A stretch of DNA of 19,864 nucleotides from positions 1 to 19,864 of the forward strand of contig JBBIIC010000031.1 in the NCBI GenBank assembly GCA_037446725.1. The letters are read 5' to 3'. Below the pieces are notes generated by a model that made no database searches, was not told the origin of the DNA, and saw only the letters and a list, made by a program, of their open reading frames with translations. Numbering within the stretch: position 1 is the first letter of the stretch; each line of letters opens with the position of its first letter. The position numbers and the translations under genes were made by a program. Origin of the DNA: JBBIIC01 sp037446725 (GTDB lineage: Bacteria; Actinomycetota; Coriobacteriia; Anaerosomatales; SLCP01). Positions 7,147 to 14,672 of the stretch are shown here, one piece after another.

Positions 7147-7216
7147 CGAGCAATGGCTCGTCTTGCGCGCCCGGCGAGTCCTCCGGTTCCCGAAAGGGAA
7201 CACTTACCGCAAGACG
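7147..7216 (+). promoter_or_regulatory. Nested hairpin leader upstream of the DUF2177 gene
   Basis: A 9-bp helix, CGTCTTGCG (7159-7167) with CGCAAGACG (7208-7216), encloses 40 bases. These include a perfect 6-bp hairpin, GTTCCC (7186-7191) and GGGAAC (7196-7201), closed by a GAAA GNRA-type tetraloop. Just upstream CGAGC (7147-7151) can pair with GCTCG (7156-7160), sharing two bases with the outer helix, so the two could be mutually exclusive. The element ends 25 bases before the GTG start. It may be a structured leader, a weak terminator after DUF202, or a repeat; I do not recognise it as a known riboswitch. Confidence 0.5.
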
Positions 7217-7241
7217 CACACTCGACCGAAGGATGGGGACC

Positions 7242-7646
7242 GTGGCTAAGCTCGTGCAGCTCTACCTGCTGATGACCGTGGTGTTCTTCGCGATCGACCT
7301 CGTGTGGCTCACGTTCGTCGCGAACAGCTTTTACCAGGCGCAAATCGGGCCGCTCCTCAAAAGCCCGTTCAACCTGCCGGTAGCCGCCGGGTTCTACCTG
7401 TTCTACGTCGTCGGCGTGCTGGCGCTGGCCGTGATCCCCGGGATCGAGAAGGGCGCGCTGGTCGAAGCGTTGTGGCGGGGAGCGCTGCTCGGCGCGGTCG
7501 CGTACGGCACCTACGACCTCACGAACCTGGCCACGCTCAAGGGCTATACGTGGCAGGTGGCGGTCGTCGACATCACGTGGGGCACCGTGCTTACGGGCAC
7601 CGTTGCCACCGCCGGCTTCCTGATCGCCCGCTGGCTCAAGTTCTGA
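7242..7646 (+). CDS. DUF2177 family membrane protein
   Basis: About 134 residues with four predicted membrane spans. The family pattern is clear: an N-terminal FFAIDLVWLTFVANSFYQ segment, then PVAAGFYLFYVVGVLALAV, and the central GALLGAVAYGTYDLTNLATLKGY stretch, ending DITWGTVLTGTVATAGFL. DUF2177 proteins are integral membrane proteins of unknown function. I chose GTG at 7242 (beginning VAKLVQLYL) because AAGGA lies 8 bases upstream. The in-frame ATG at 7233 overlaps that ribosome site and has none of its own. The structured leader at 7147-7216 precedes it. No function can be inferred from the neighbours. Confidence 0.85.
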   Translation: MAKLVQLYLLMTVVFFAIDLVWLTFVANSFYQAQIGPLLKSPFNLPVAAGFYLFYVVGVLALAVIPGIEKGALVEALWRGALLGAVAYGTYDLTNLATLKGYTWQVAVVDITWGTVLTGTVATAGFLIARWLKF

Positions 7647-7777
7647 TGTGGGCGAGCATGACGGCTACCGACGCTGAGCGCCCAGGCTCCCGCTGGCGCG
7701 CGCACCCGGTGCTGCTCAAGAAGGCGAGTCGACACGCCGATATCCACTGGTAGGGAACCAGATTCTCCCGTCCGGGT

Positions 7778-7797
7778 CGCACGCGACGATGCGTGCG
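7778..7797 (+). promoter_or_regulatory. Leader hairpin upstream of the GGDEF-EAL gene
   Basis: CGCACGC (7778-7784) pairs perfectly with GCGTGCG (7791-7797) around a 6-base loop, 32 bases before the GTG start. A weaker 5-bp hairpin lies at 7747-7761. Nothing else recognisable is seen in the 183-base spacer 7647-7829: no c-di-GMP riboswitch core and no clear promoter. Confidence 0.3.
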
Positions 7798-7829
7798 CTC
7801 CGCGACCGACGACTCGAGAGGGGTGTCAC

Positions 7830-10307
7830 GTGCCGCTGGACGACCGGCTTCTCGAGCTCGTAGACCGCGTGCACGGCGACTCCCCCCAGCCGGTGGTCTG
7901 CATCCTGCCCGACCTCACGATCGGCTACGCGAACGCGGCCGCCGAGCGTGAGGCCGGCGTCGAGCACGAGGCACTCGTCGGCACCGCGTGTCACCGATCG
8001 CTCCACGACCTTGCCGCGCCGTGCGCCGGTTGCCTGGCGCACGAGGTGTTCCGCGACGGCACCGCCCGCTCCCGCACGCGCCACTCGAGCGGGCCGTCGG
8101 GAAGCGAACGGTGGGTCGTCGAACAGTGGCAGCCCATCGTCGACGAGTCGGGCGACGTGGCCTGCGTCCTGAGGGTGTCGTTCGACGAGACCGAATCGCG
8201 GCGGGCGACGCTCGCCGCAGGCCCGGACTCCGAGGCCGAGCAGGACCGGCTGCGGCAGTACCTCGACGCCACCGCGGCGATGATCATGACTATCGACACC
8301 GGCGGAATCGTGACGAGCATCAACCGGACCGGCACGGAGATACTCGGCCGGAGCGCCTCTGAGATCGTCGGGCACAACTGGATAGATGAGTTCGTGCCCC
8401 TCGAACAGCGTGAAGAATGCCGGGAGCGGTTCCGCAGAGTGATCGCCGGCGAGACGCTCGTCCACGAACCACCGTGCGAGCACGACGTGTTGCGGCCCGA
8501 CGGCAGCGCGCGCCGCATCGAGTGGCACAACGCAGCGATGCACGACGAGTCGGGTGCCGTGAGCGGGCTTCTGTGCTCTGGCATCGACGTGACCCGGCGC
8601 CTCGCCGCCGAGGAGGAGCTGCGCTTCCGATCGGCCGTGCTCGACAAGGCCAACGACGCGGTCGTCGTGCACGACCCCGTCGGGGCCCCGGTCTACGCGA
8701 ACGAGCGTGTCTGCTCGATGTGCGGCTACACCCGAGAGGGGTTCCTGGCGCTCGAACCGTTCGGCTGGCTCGATCCCGAGCACCGGGAGGTCCACGAGAC
8801 GGTGCGCGAGACCCTCGCCCGTACCGGCGCAGCGATCTTCGAGACCCTCTACCTCGCACGGGACGGCACCCGCATCCCCGTCGAGGTGCACGCGACAGCA
8901 ACCGAGGCTGGCGGGCGCAACGTGATCGTCACGGCCGGGCGCGACATCACCGACCGCAAGCGGGCCGAGCAGGCGATGAGTCGCTTGGCCTTCTACGACC
9001 CGCTCACGGGCCTTGCCAACCGCGCGCTTTTCCTCGACCGCCTGCGCCATGCCGCCTCGGCGTCCAGGCGCACGGGCGAGCGCCTCGCGGTGGCCTTCGT
9101 AGACCTCGACCACTTCAAGACGATCAACGACAGTCTCGGCCATGCCGTCGGCGACGCCGTGCTCATCGAGATCGCCAGGCGTATCAAGGCCCACCTCAGA
9201 GACGCAGACACCGTCGCCCGACTCGGCGGGGACGAGTTCACGGTGCTCATGTCGGGCATCGGCACCGGCGAGGACGCGGAACGTGTCGCGGCCAAGCTGC
9301 TCGAGTGTTTCCGTGAGCCGATCGCGGTCTCGGGCAAGGACATCTTCGTCACGGCAAGCATCGGAGTCGCGCTCGGCACCACCGACGACGTCGACGACGT
9401 CGGGTCGCTCCTCGGCCGTGCCGACACCGCCATGTATCGCGCGAAGCACGGGGGGCGGGACACCTATTGCCTGCACGATGCCAATCTCACCGACAAGACC
9501 CGGGAGCTGTTCGGCCTCAAGAACGACCTGCACCGAGCAGCCGACCGTGGTGAGCTCGAGCTGCGCTACCTGCCGATCGTGCGCGTGAGCGACGGAGCGG
9601 TGACCGGCGTCGAGGCTCTGCTCAGATGGAACCATCCCGAGATGGGACAGATCGCTCCCTCGACGTTCCTGCCGCTCGCCGAGGAATCGGGGCTCATGGT
9701 CGATATCGGAATGTGGGCGATCAGGACCGGTTGCGAGCAGTTCGGCCGGTGGCGCGGCCTGGGGATGCTCGCGAACGCGCGGCTCACCGTGAACCTTTCG
9801 GCACGACAGTTCGCCGACCCCACCCTCGCCCGCCGCATCGGGGCGCTGCTCTACGAGAACGGCTTCGAGCCCTCCGCTCTCGAGCTCGAGATCACCGAGG
9901 GCACCTTCCGGACCGGCGAGAACCGGCATGTGATGTGGAACGAGCTGCGCGACCTCGGCGTGCGCATCTCGATCGACGAATTCGGACGGGGCCACTCCTC
10001 CCTCGACCAACTCCTGCGTTTCGAGGTCGACGCCATCAAGATCGACCGCGAGTTCGTGCGTGGCCTCGGGCGCAAAGCACGGTCCACCGCTGTCTGTCGC
10101 GCGGTCATCTCGATCGCCCGGCAACTCGGCATCACCGTCGTGGCCGTGGGCGTGGAGACGCGCGTCCAGCACGCGTGCCTACGCGCCGAGCACTGCGACG
10201 AGATGCAAGGCTACCTAATCAGCCCGGCGCTGCCGGCGAGCTCCCTCGAACCGCTCCTGCGGCAGCCGACGCTCCTCGAGTGGCGCGAACTGCCCGCCAA
10301 CCAGTAG
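7830..10307 (+). CDS. PAS-PAS-PAS-GGDEF-EAL signalling protein
   Basis: An 825-residue protein with no membrane span or signal peptide, so probably cytosolic. Three PAS-type domains (about 5-125, 138-258, 262-378) precede GGDEF (about 385-545) and EAL (about 565-812). The cyclase site is intact (GGDEF, 466-470), with an RxxD inhibitory site (R457-D460) five residues upstream, so feedback-regulated c-di-GMP synthesis is expected. The EAL domain keeps E595 (EALLR), N655, E687, K737 and Q793. However, the usual YQP glutamine is L581, DDFGTG reads DEFGRG (716-721) and EGVET reads VGVET (773-777). Hydrolysis may therefore be impaired. The first PAS carries a cysteine trio C54, C65, C68, seen in some redox- or metal-responsive PAS domains. 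GTG at 7830 has GAGGGG 7-8 bases upstream. Confidence 0.95.
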   Translation: MPLDDRLLELVDRVHGDSPQPVVCILPDLTIGYANAAAEREAGVEHEALVGTACHRSLHDLAAPCAGCLAHEVFRDGTARSRTRHSSGPSGSERWVVEQWQPIVDESGDVACVLRVSFDETESRRATLAAGPDSEAEQDRLRQYLDATAAMIMTIDTGGIVTSINRTGTEILGRSASEIVGHNWIDEFVPLEQREECRERFRRVIAGETLVHEPPCEHDVLRPDGSARRIEWHNAAMHDESGAVSGLLCSGIDVTRRLAAEEELRFRSAVLDKANDAVVVHDPVGAPVYANERVCSMCGYTREGFLALEPFGWLDPEHREVHETVRETLARTGAAIFETLYLARDGTRIPVEVHATATEAGGRNVIVTAGRDITDRKRAEQAMSRLAFYDPLTGLANRALFLDRLRHAASASRRTGERLAVAFVDLDHFKTINDSLGHAVGDAVLIEIARRIKAHLRDADTVARLGGDEFTVLMSGIGTGEDAERVAAKLLECFREPIAVSGKDIFVTASIGVALGTTDDVDDVGSLLGRADTAMYRAKHGGRDTYCLHDANLTDKTRELFGLKNDLHRAADRGELELRYLPIVRVSDGAVTGVEALLRWNHPEMGQIAPSTFLPLAEESGLMVDIGMWAIRTGCEQFGRWRGLGMLANARLTVNLSARQFADPTLARRIGALLYENGFEPSALELEITEGTFRTGENRHVMWNELRDLGVRISIDEFGRGHSSLDQLLRFEVDAIKIDREFVRGLGRKARSTAVCRAVISIARQLGITVVAVGVETRVQHACLRAEHCDEMQGYLISPALPASSLEPLLRQPTLLEWRELPANQ

Positions 10308-10347
10308 GGCACCGGGTCGTATATCCGCCCCGGGTATCGAGTGCCGC

Positions 10348-10370
10348 CCGGGCGCTCGCTCAGCGCCCGG
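10348..10370. terminator. Hairpin between convergent GGDEF-EAL and mgtE genes
   Basis: CCGGGCGCT (10348-10356) pairs perfectly with AGCGCCCGG (10362-10370) around a 5-base loop. It lies 40 bases past the plus-strand stop and overlaps the mgtE stop codon (10360-10362). No U-tract is seen on either strand. A bidirectional role is likely from position but unproven. Confidence 0.5.
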
Positions 10371-11727
10371 CGTGACCGAGCAACAGCAGCGCAGCGATGC
10401 TGAAGTAGATGAGCAGTCCCACGGCGTCTGTGAGCGAGGTGACGACGGGACTCGATGCGACGGTCGGATCCTGCCCGAGGCGCACCAGAAGGAACGGCAG
10501 GACGGTCCCGATGAGGTTGGCCGCGATCACGATGAGAAACATCGAAGCGGCCACCGTGACACCGAGCGCCACGTCCCCGCGCAGCATGCCGAGCGCGAAG
10601 GCGCCCGCCGCCAGCGTCAGGCCCGTGATGATGCCGACCGCCACCTCCTTGCCGGCCACCCTCCACCAGTCGCCGAGCTCGATGTCGTCGGTCACGAGAG
10701 CGCGGATGACCAGCGCCGAGGACTGCGACCCCGTGTTACCCCCGGTGTCTGCGAGCAACGGGATGAAGAACGCGAGCGCCACGATGGAGGCGAGCACGCT
10801 CTCGTAGGCCGCGATGACTCCCGACGACACGAGGCTGAACGCAAGGAGCGCGAGCAGCCATCCGACGCGCTTGCGGTAGAGCGTCCCCGCGGAGGTCTCA
10901 CGGTAGCTCGCGCGCAGCGGCGCCACCGAGGCGGTGCGGTGCACGTCCTCGGTCGCCTCCTCCTCGAAGACGTCGAATACGTCGTCCGCCGTGACGATGC
11001 CGATCAGCACGCCCGACGAGTCGACGACCGGCAGGACCGACGTGTCGTGCCGGCGCATCTCGCGCACGGCCTCTTCGCGATCGTCGAACGCTGAGAGCGT
11101 GGAGAACGCTGGATGCATGACATCGGTGACCAGGTGCTCGGGGTCCGCGAGAATGAGGCGGCGCAGTTCACACACGCCGACCAGATGCCATCCGCGCTCC
11201 GCTACGTAGACCACGTCGATCGTCTCGCTCTCGGAGCCACGCCGGCGGACGTGCTCCAGTGCGCGCCCGACGCTCCAGTCGGGAGCAACGGCGACGTAGT
11301 CGGGCGTCGCGAGCCGCCCGACACTCTCCTCCGGGTATCCCAGGAAGCGGCGGGCTTCCGCGAGGTCCTCTCTCGACAGGAGGTTCAGGAGCTTCTGCGT
11401 CATCTCGCCGGGGAGCTCCTCGAACAGCTCGGTGCGGTCATCGGGCGCGAGCGATGCGAGCAGGTCCTTCGTCTCGGCCTCTGTGAGCGCGCGCAGCACG
11501 TCGTCGCGCTCCGGGACATCGAGCTGCGAGAAGACGTCCGCGGCGTCGTCCCTCGGGAGCAGGCGGAGCAACGCAGCGCTCTCGGGAGGTGACAGTTCGC
11601 GCAGGATGTCGGTGATCTCGGCCACCGAGAGCGCCTCGAGGGCCTTGAGCGCGTGCAGCAGGCGCCGGGCGCCGAGATGCTCCCGGATCGCTGCTACCGT
11701 TGCCTCGGTGTGCTCACGCGTGTCCAT
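10360..11727 (-). CDS. mgtE: Magnesium transporter MgtE
   Basis: A 455-residue dimeric Mg2+ channel of typical length. The N domain (about 20-135) is a superhelix of repeats such as LPRDDAADVFSQLD and LPGEMTQKLLNLL. A CBS pair (about 138-265) senses cytosolic Mg2+, with VLPVVDSSGVLIGIVTADD in the second repeat. Five membrane spans (about 288-450) hold the pore signature PLLADTGGNTGSQSSAL (323-339). DPTVASSPVVTSLTDAVGL (420-438) includes D434, the position of the ion-binding aspartate of known MgtE structures. The ATG at 11727 has AGAGG 8 bases upstream. It starts 21 bases after psuG ends, so it is probably the last gene of a psuK-psuG-mgtE transcript. Its stop overlaps a hairpin. Confidence 0.97.
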   Translation of the reverse strand: MDTREHTEATVAAIREHLGARRLLHALKALEALSVAEITDILRELSPPESAALLRLLPRDDAADVFSQLDVPERDDVLRALTEAETKDLLASLAPDDRTELFEELPGEMTQKLLNLLSREDLAEARRFLGYPEESVGRLATPDYVAVAPDWSVGRALEHVRRRGSESETIDVVYVAERGWHLVGVCELRRLILADPEHLVTDVMHPAFSTLSAFDDREEAVREMRRHDTSVLPVVDSSGVLIGIVTADDVFDVFEEEATEDVHRTASVAPLRASYRETSAGTLYRKRVGWLLALLAFSLVSSGVIAAYESVLASIVALAFFIPLLADTGGNTGSQSSALVIRALVTDDIELGDWWRVAGKEVAVGIITGLTLAAGAFALGMLRGDVALGVTVAASMFLIVIAANLIGTVLPFLLVRLGQDPTVASSPVVTSLTDAVGLLIYFSIAALLLLGHAGR

Positions 11728-11748
11728 GCGGGTCGCCTCTCTGCCTCC

Positions 11749-12663
11749 CTACGCGCCCTGCAGGGCGGCGGCCACGCGCGCTGCGAGTCGCACGTTGGAG
11801 TAGACGAGCTGACGGTTCGCCTCCTCGCTCGCCCCCCCGGTCGCCTCGTGGATCGCAGCGAGCAGGAACGGAGTGACGTCCTTTCCGACGACCCCTCTGG
11901 CCGCCGCGGCCGCGAGGGCCCCGGCGGTGACCTCGTCGAGCCGGTCGGGATCGAGCGCGTGGCGACCATCGATGGGGTTTGCCACTACCACTCCTCCGTG
12001 CAGGCCGAGCGCGCGCTTGGCGGCGATGACGCGCGCTATCTCGGCCGGGGATTCGACCCGGTGGGGCACCGGAAACCCGCTCGACGGGACGTAGAACGCC
12101 GGGAAGTCGTCGGTACGGTACCCGAGCACCGGCACGCCCGCCGTCTCGAGGTACTCGAGGGTCAGCCCGATGTCGAGCACCGACTTCGCGCCCGCGCACA
12201 CGACGGCGACATCCGTGCGTGAGAGCTCCTCGAGGTCCGCTGAGACGTCGAAGGTGCGCTCGGCGCCGCGGTGGACCCCACCGATGCCTCCGGTCGCGAA
12301 GACCGCCACCCCCGCGCGTGCGGCGGCGACCATCGTCGCGGCGACTGTGGTGCCGCCGTCCGCCCCGCGCGCCGCGAGCACCGGCAGGTCGCGCCGGCTC
12401 GCCTTGGCGACGTCACCAGCGGAGGCGAACCGTTCGATGTCCGCGCGCTCCATGCCGACCGTGAGCACGCCGCGCACCACACCGATGGTGGCGGGGACCG
12501 CGCCTTCCTCCCGGGCGACCCGCTCGGCCTCCAGCGCGCACTCGAGGTTCGCCGGATACGCGAATCCATGCGTGATGATCGTGGACTCGAGCGCGACGAC
12601 CGGACGCCCGCCCTCGAGCGCCTCGCGAACCTCACGCGACACGTTGAAGACCGTTCCCGTCAC
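11749..12663 (-). CDS. psuG: Pseudouridine-5'-phosphate glycosidase
   Basis: A 304-residue enzyme that splits pseudouridine 5'-phosphate into uracil and ribose 5-phosphate, a cytoplasmic RNA-nucleoside salvage step. Family motifs are ALESTIITHGFAYPANLE (24-41), VPATIGVVRG, AKASRRDLP (87-94), GADGGTTVAATM (100-111), FATGGIGGVHRGAE (122-135), CAGAKSVLDIG (156-166) and VLGYRTDDFPAFY. E26 and K160 correspond to known catalytic positions in E. coli PsuG. The start is GTG at 12663, overlapping the psuK stop as GTGA, which implies translational coupling. The length is normal and no defects are seen. Confidence 0.96.
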   Translation of the reverse strand: MTGTVFNVSREVREALEGGRPVVALESTIITHGFAYPANLECALEAERVAREEGAVPATIGVVRGVLTVGMERADIERFASAGDVAKASRRDLPVLAARGADGGTTVAATMVAAARAGVAVFATGGIGGVHRGAERTFDVSADLEELSRTDVAVVCAGAKSVLDIGLTLEYLETAGVPVLGYRTDDFPAFYVPSSGFPVPHRVESPAEIARVIAAKRALGLHGGVVVANPIDGRHALDPDRLDEVTAGALAAAAARGVVGKDVTPFLLAAIHEATGGASEEANRQLVYSNVRLAARVAAALQGA

Positions 12664-13589
12664 AGCGACTCCCCCGTCTCCCGTTCGACCGCCTCCCGGC
12701 CGAGGCCGGCCGCCACGGTCCTCTCATCACCCAGCGTGATCGCCGCACACGCTCTCGCGACGCGAGCGACCGCATTCACGTTCTTTCCCGCAAGCGTCCC
12801 GGCGACGACGCCGGCCATGAATGCGTCCCCTGCGCCGGTCGCGTTGACGACCCGGGCTTCCGGCGCGGGAAGCACGCCGGCCGGGCCGCCCCGTGCGGCA
12901 TAGGCGATGCCGTGAGGCCCGGCGGTCACGTACGCGGCTCCCACCCCGAGCTCGACGAGCGCGGCCGCACCGTGCGCGGCGCCGTCGAGCGAATCGGCGA
13001 GCGTCAGGCCCGTGAGCGCATCCGCCTCAAGAACGTTCGCATGCACTGCGGCCGCGCCCTCGAGCAGGCCGCCGAGGCGCGGTGCCTTGGCAGCCGAGAC
13101 GCACTCGAGGAAGAGCGGTACGCCCACCATCAGGTCGCGCGCGCGGCCGAGCGCCGGAGCACCGAGGTTGGCATCGAGCACGAGCGCGTCGGGTCGGGCG
13201 ATTCCCTCCAACGCGCGCTCCACCTCATCGGGCCCCACGCACTCCAGGGCCCGCATGTCATTGACCGCGACTGCGAGGTCACCCGCCTCATCGAGGACCG
13301 CCAGGTAGACCGGTCCGGGCTCTCCCGGCGTCATGACCGCCCGGCCGACGTCGATCCCGGCGGCCGCGCATTCCGCACTGCGCGCCCTGCCGTTCGCGTC
13401 GTCCCCGAACGCACTCACGAAGACGACATCGGCTCCGAGCCGCGCAAGATTCTCGGCGACGTTGCGGCCCACGCCGCCCGCGGACACCGTGACGTGCCCG
13501 GGGTTGGAGTCGTGCGCCCGCAGCGAGCGCGCCTCGGGCACGCCGACGATGTCGGTGTTCGCCGCGCCAATGACGAGTACCCGCGCCAC
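12660..13589 (-). CDS. psuK: PfkB-family sugar kinase, probable pseudouridine kinase
   Basis: A 309-residue ribokinase-fold enzyme expected to phosphorylate pseudouridine and feed PsuG. Features are the N-terminal VLVIGAANTDIVG strand, SAGGVGRNVAENLARLGADV (36-55, the PfkB substrate signature), FGDDANGRARS, the nucleotide-binding NATGAGDAFMAG (249-260) with catalytic base D255, and KNVNAVARVARACAAITL. The substrate is inferred from its 4-bp overlap with psuG; sequence alone would give only PfkB family. I chose GTG at 13589 because GGAGGAG lies 4-10 bases upstream and the family N-terminus begins there. The open frame extends to 13958 but reads antisense into the divergent flavoprotein gene without PfkB similarity. 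It is first in the likely psuK-psuG-mgtE operon. Confidence 0.9.
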   Translation of the reverse strand: MARVLVIGAANTDIVGVPEARSLRAHDSNPGHVTVSAGGVGRNVAENLARLGADVVFVSAFGDDANGRARSAECAAAGIDVGRAVMTPGEPGPVYLAVLDEAGDLAVAVNDMRALECVGPDEVERALEGIARPDALVLDANLGAPALGRARDLMVGVPLFLECVSAAKAPRLGGLLEGAAAVHANVLEADALTGLTLADSLDGAAHGAAALVELGVGAAYVTAGPHGIAYAARGGPAGVLPAPEARVVNATGAGDAFMAGVVAGTLAGKNVNAVARVARACAAITLGDERTVAAGLGREAVERETGESL

Positions 13590-13691
13590 GCTGCTCCTCC
13601 GAATCACGGCTGACCGCGACGAGCCGCCCCAAAAAACGTCCCCTGACAGGGTGTGCCTTCCCTGCCGCGCTGTAAACCGTCGGCCGGCTCG

Positions 13692-13720
13692 CGCCCTGGG
13701 GAACACATACCCCGAGGGCG
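13692..13720 (+). promoter_or_regulatory. Leader hairpin before the thioredoxin-reductase-like gene
   Basis: CGCCCT and GGGG (13692-13701) pair with CCCC (13710-13713) and AGGGCG (13715-13720), a 10-bp stem with one bulged G and an 8-base loop (AACACATA). It lies 16 bases before the ATG and just upstream of the AGGGG ribosome site. No promoter is obvious in the 147-base divergent spacer 13590-13736, which also holds an A6 run at 13631-13636. Confidence 0.4.
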
Positions 13721-13736
13721 ACTGAAGGGGACCGGC

Positions 13737-14672
13737 ATGACAGAGCACACCGACGGATCGGACCGTTACGACGTCGTCGTCATCGGCGCGGGGCCCGCGG
13801 GGCTGACGGCGGGCATGTACTGCGCCCGCCAGGGCCTGCGCACCGCGGTGGTCGGCGGAGAAGTCGGCGGGCAGGCGGGCTGGGCCGGCAAGATCGAGAA
13901 CTACCTCGGCTGGCAGGCCGTGACCGGACCGGAACTCGTGGAGGCGTTCCGCACCCACGTCGCCCGGTTCGACGTCACCTGCTTCGAGGGTGAGCTCGTG
14001 AACGCACTCGTGCCGGACGACGAGGGGTTCGGCGTCTACACACGGGAGGGCACCGCGCTTGCCGCCCGCGCCGCGATCATCGCCACCGGCAAGGCGCCCA
14101 ACCGCCTTTCGGTCCCGGGAGAGACCGAGCTGATCGGCAGGGGCGTGTCGTACTGCGCGACCTGTGACGCGGCGTTCTTCAGCGACTCGGACGTCGCGGT
14201 CGTCGGCCCCGGTGACTCGGCGGTGGAGGCCGCGCTGCAGCTGGCCAAACTCGGGGCCCGACCGACGGTCCTCTCCGAGCGCGCGCTCAAGCTCTCCGAC
14301 GGTCTGCGCGAACCGCTCGAAGCGGCGACCGGGATAGCGGTCCGCGAGGGCGTCAAGGTCGTGCGGATCGAGGGCGAGGACGCGGTCACCGGCATCACGG
14401 TACGCGACACGGCCTCGGGTGCCGAGGAGACCCTGGCCGTGAGAGGCGTCTTCATCGAGACCGGCGCGATAGCCGCCGCCGAGTTCACCGCCGGGCTCGT
14501 CGAGACGAACGAGCGCGGCGAGATCGTGGTCGACCGCCGCTGCGCCACGAGCCTCCCCGGTGTCTACGCCGCTGGGGACGTGACCGACGGGCTCGGGAAA
14601 CAGGTCATCATCGCCGCCGGTGAGGGAGCGCGCGCCGCGGTCGCGCTCGGAAAGGACCTGAAGCGCCGATGA
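13737..14672 (+). CDS. Thioredoxin-reductase-like FAD oxidoreductase with atypical pyridine-nucleotide site
   Basis: A 311-residue low-molecular-weight thioredoxin-reductase-type flavoprotein, cytoplasmic. FAD is bound by VVIGAGPAGLTAGMYCAR (14-31) and the C-terminal GVYAAGDVTDG (275-285) with KQVIIAAGEGARAA. The redox-active CxxC is C140-A-T-C143 in SYCATCDAAFF. The second Rossmann motif reads VVGPGDSAVEAALQLAKLGA (155-174), so its central GGG is GPG. The following HRR signature, which binds the NADPH 2'-phosphate in classical TrxB, is S180-E181-R182. The electron donor may thus be NADH, ferredoxin or something else; this is inference. The ATG at 13737 has AGGGG 6-8 bases upstream. It is divergent from psuK and overlaps the next gene, encoding a CxxCH peptide, as ATGA. 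No thioredoxin gene is nearby. Confidence 0.85.
   Translation: MTEHTDGSDRYDVVVIGAGPAGLTAGMYCARQGLRTAVVGGEVGGQAGWAGKIENYLGWQAVTGPELVEAFRTHVARFDVTCFEGELVNALVPDDEGFGVYTREGTALAARAAIIATGKAPNRLSVPGETELIGRGVSYCATCDAAFFSDSDVAVVGPGDSAVEAALQLAKLGARPTVLSERALKLSDGLREPLEAATGIAVREGVKVVRIEGEDAVTGITVRDTASGAEETLAVRGVFIETGAIAAAEFTAGLVETNERGEIVVDRRCATSLPGVYAAGDVTDGLGKQVIIAAGEGARAAVALGKDLKRR

Noticed and set aside
7647..7829. Possible c-di-GMP riboswitch ahead of the GGDEF-EAL gene
   Set aside because: Hairpins are present but the conserved GEMM-type core and its paired tetraloop/receptor are not seen.
7716..10172. Very long open frame (818 codons) antisense to the PAS-GGDEF-EAL gene
   Set aside because: It mirrors the codon phase of a strongly supported gene in GC-rich DNA. 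Its translation is low-complexity Arg/Asp/Val/Glu-rich with no recognisable domain.
13590..13958. N-terminal extension of the PfkB kinase frame
   Set aside because: The extension overlaps the divergent flavoprotein gene, is Arg-rich without PfkB similarity, and a GTG with a strong ribosome site lies exactly at the family N-terminus (13589).
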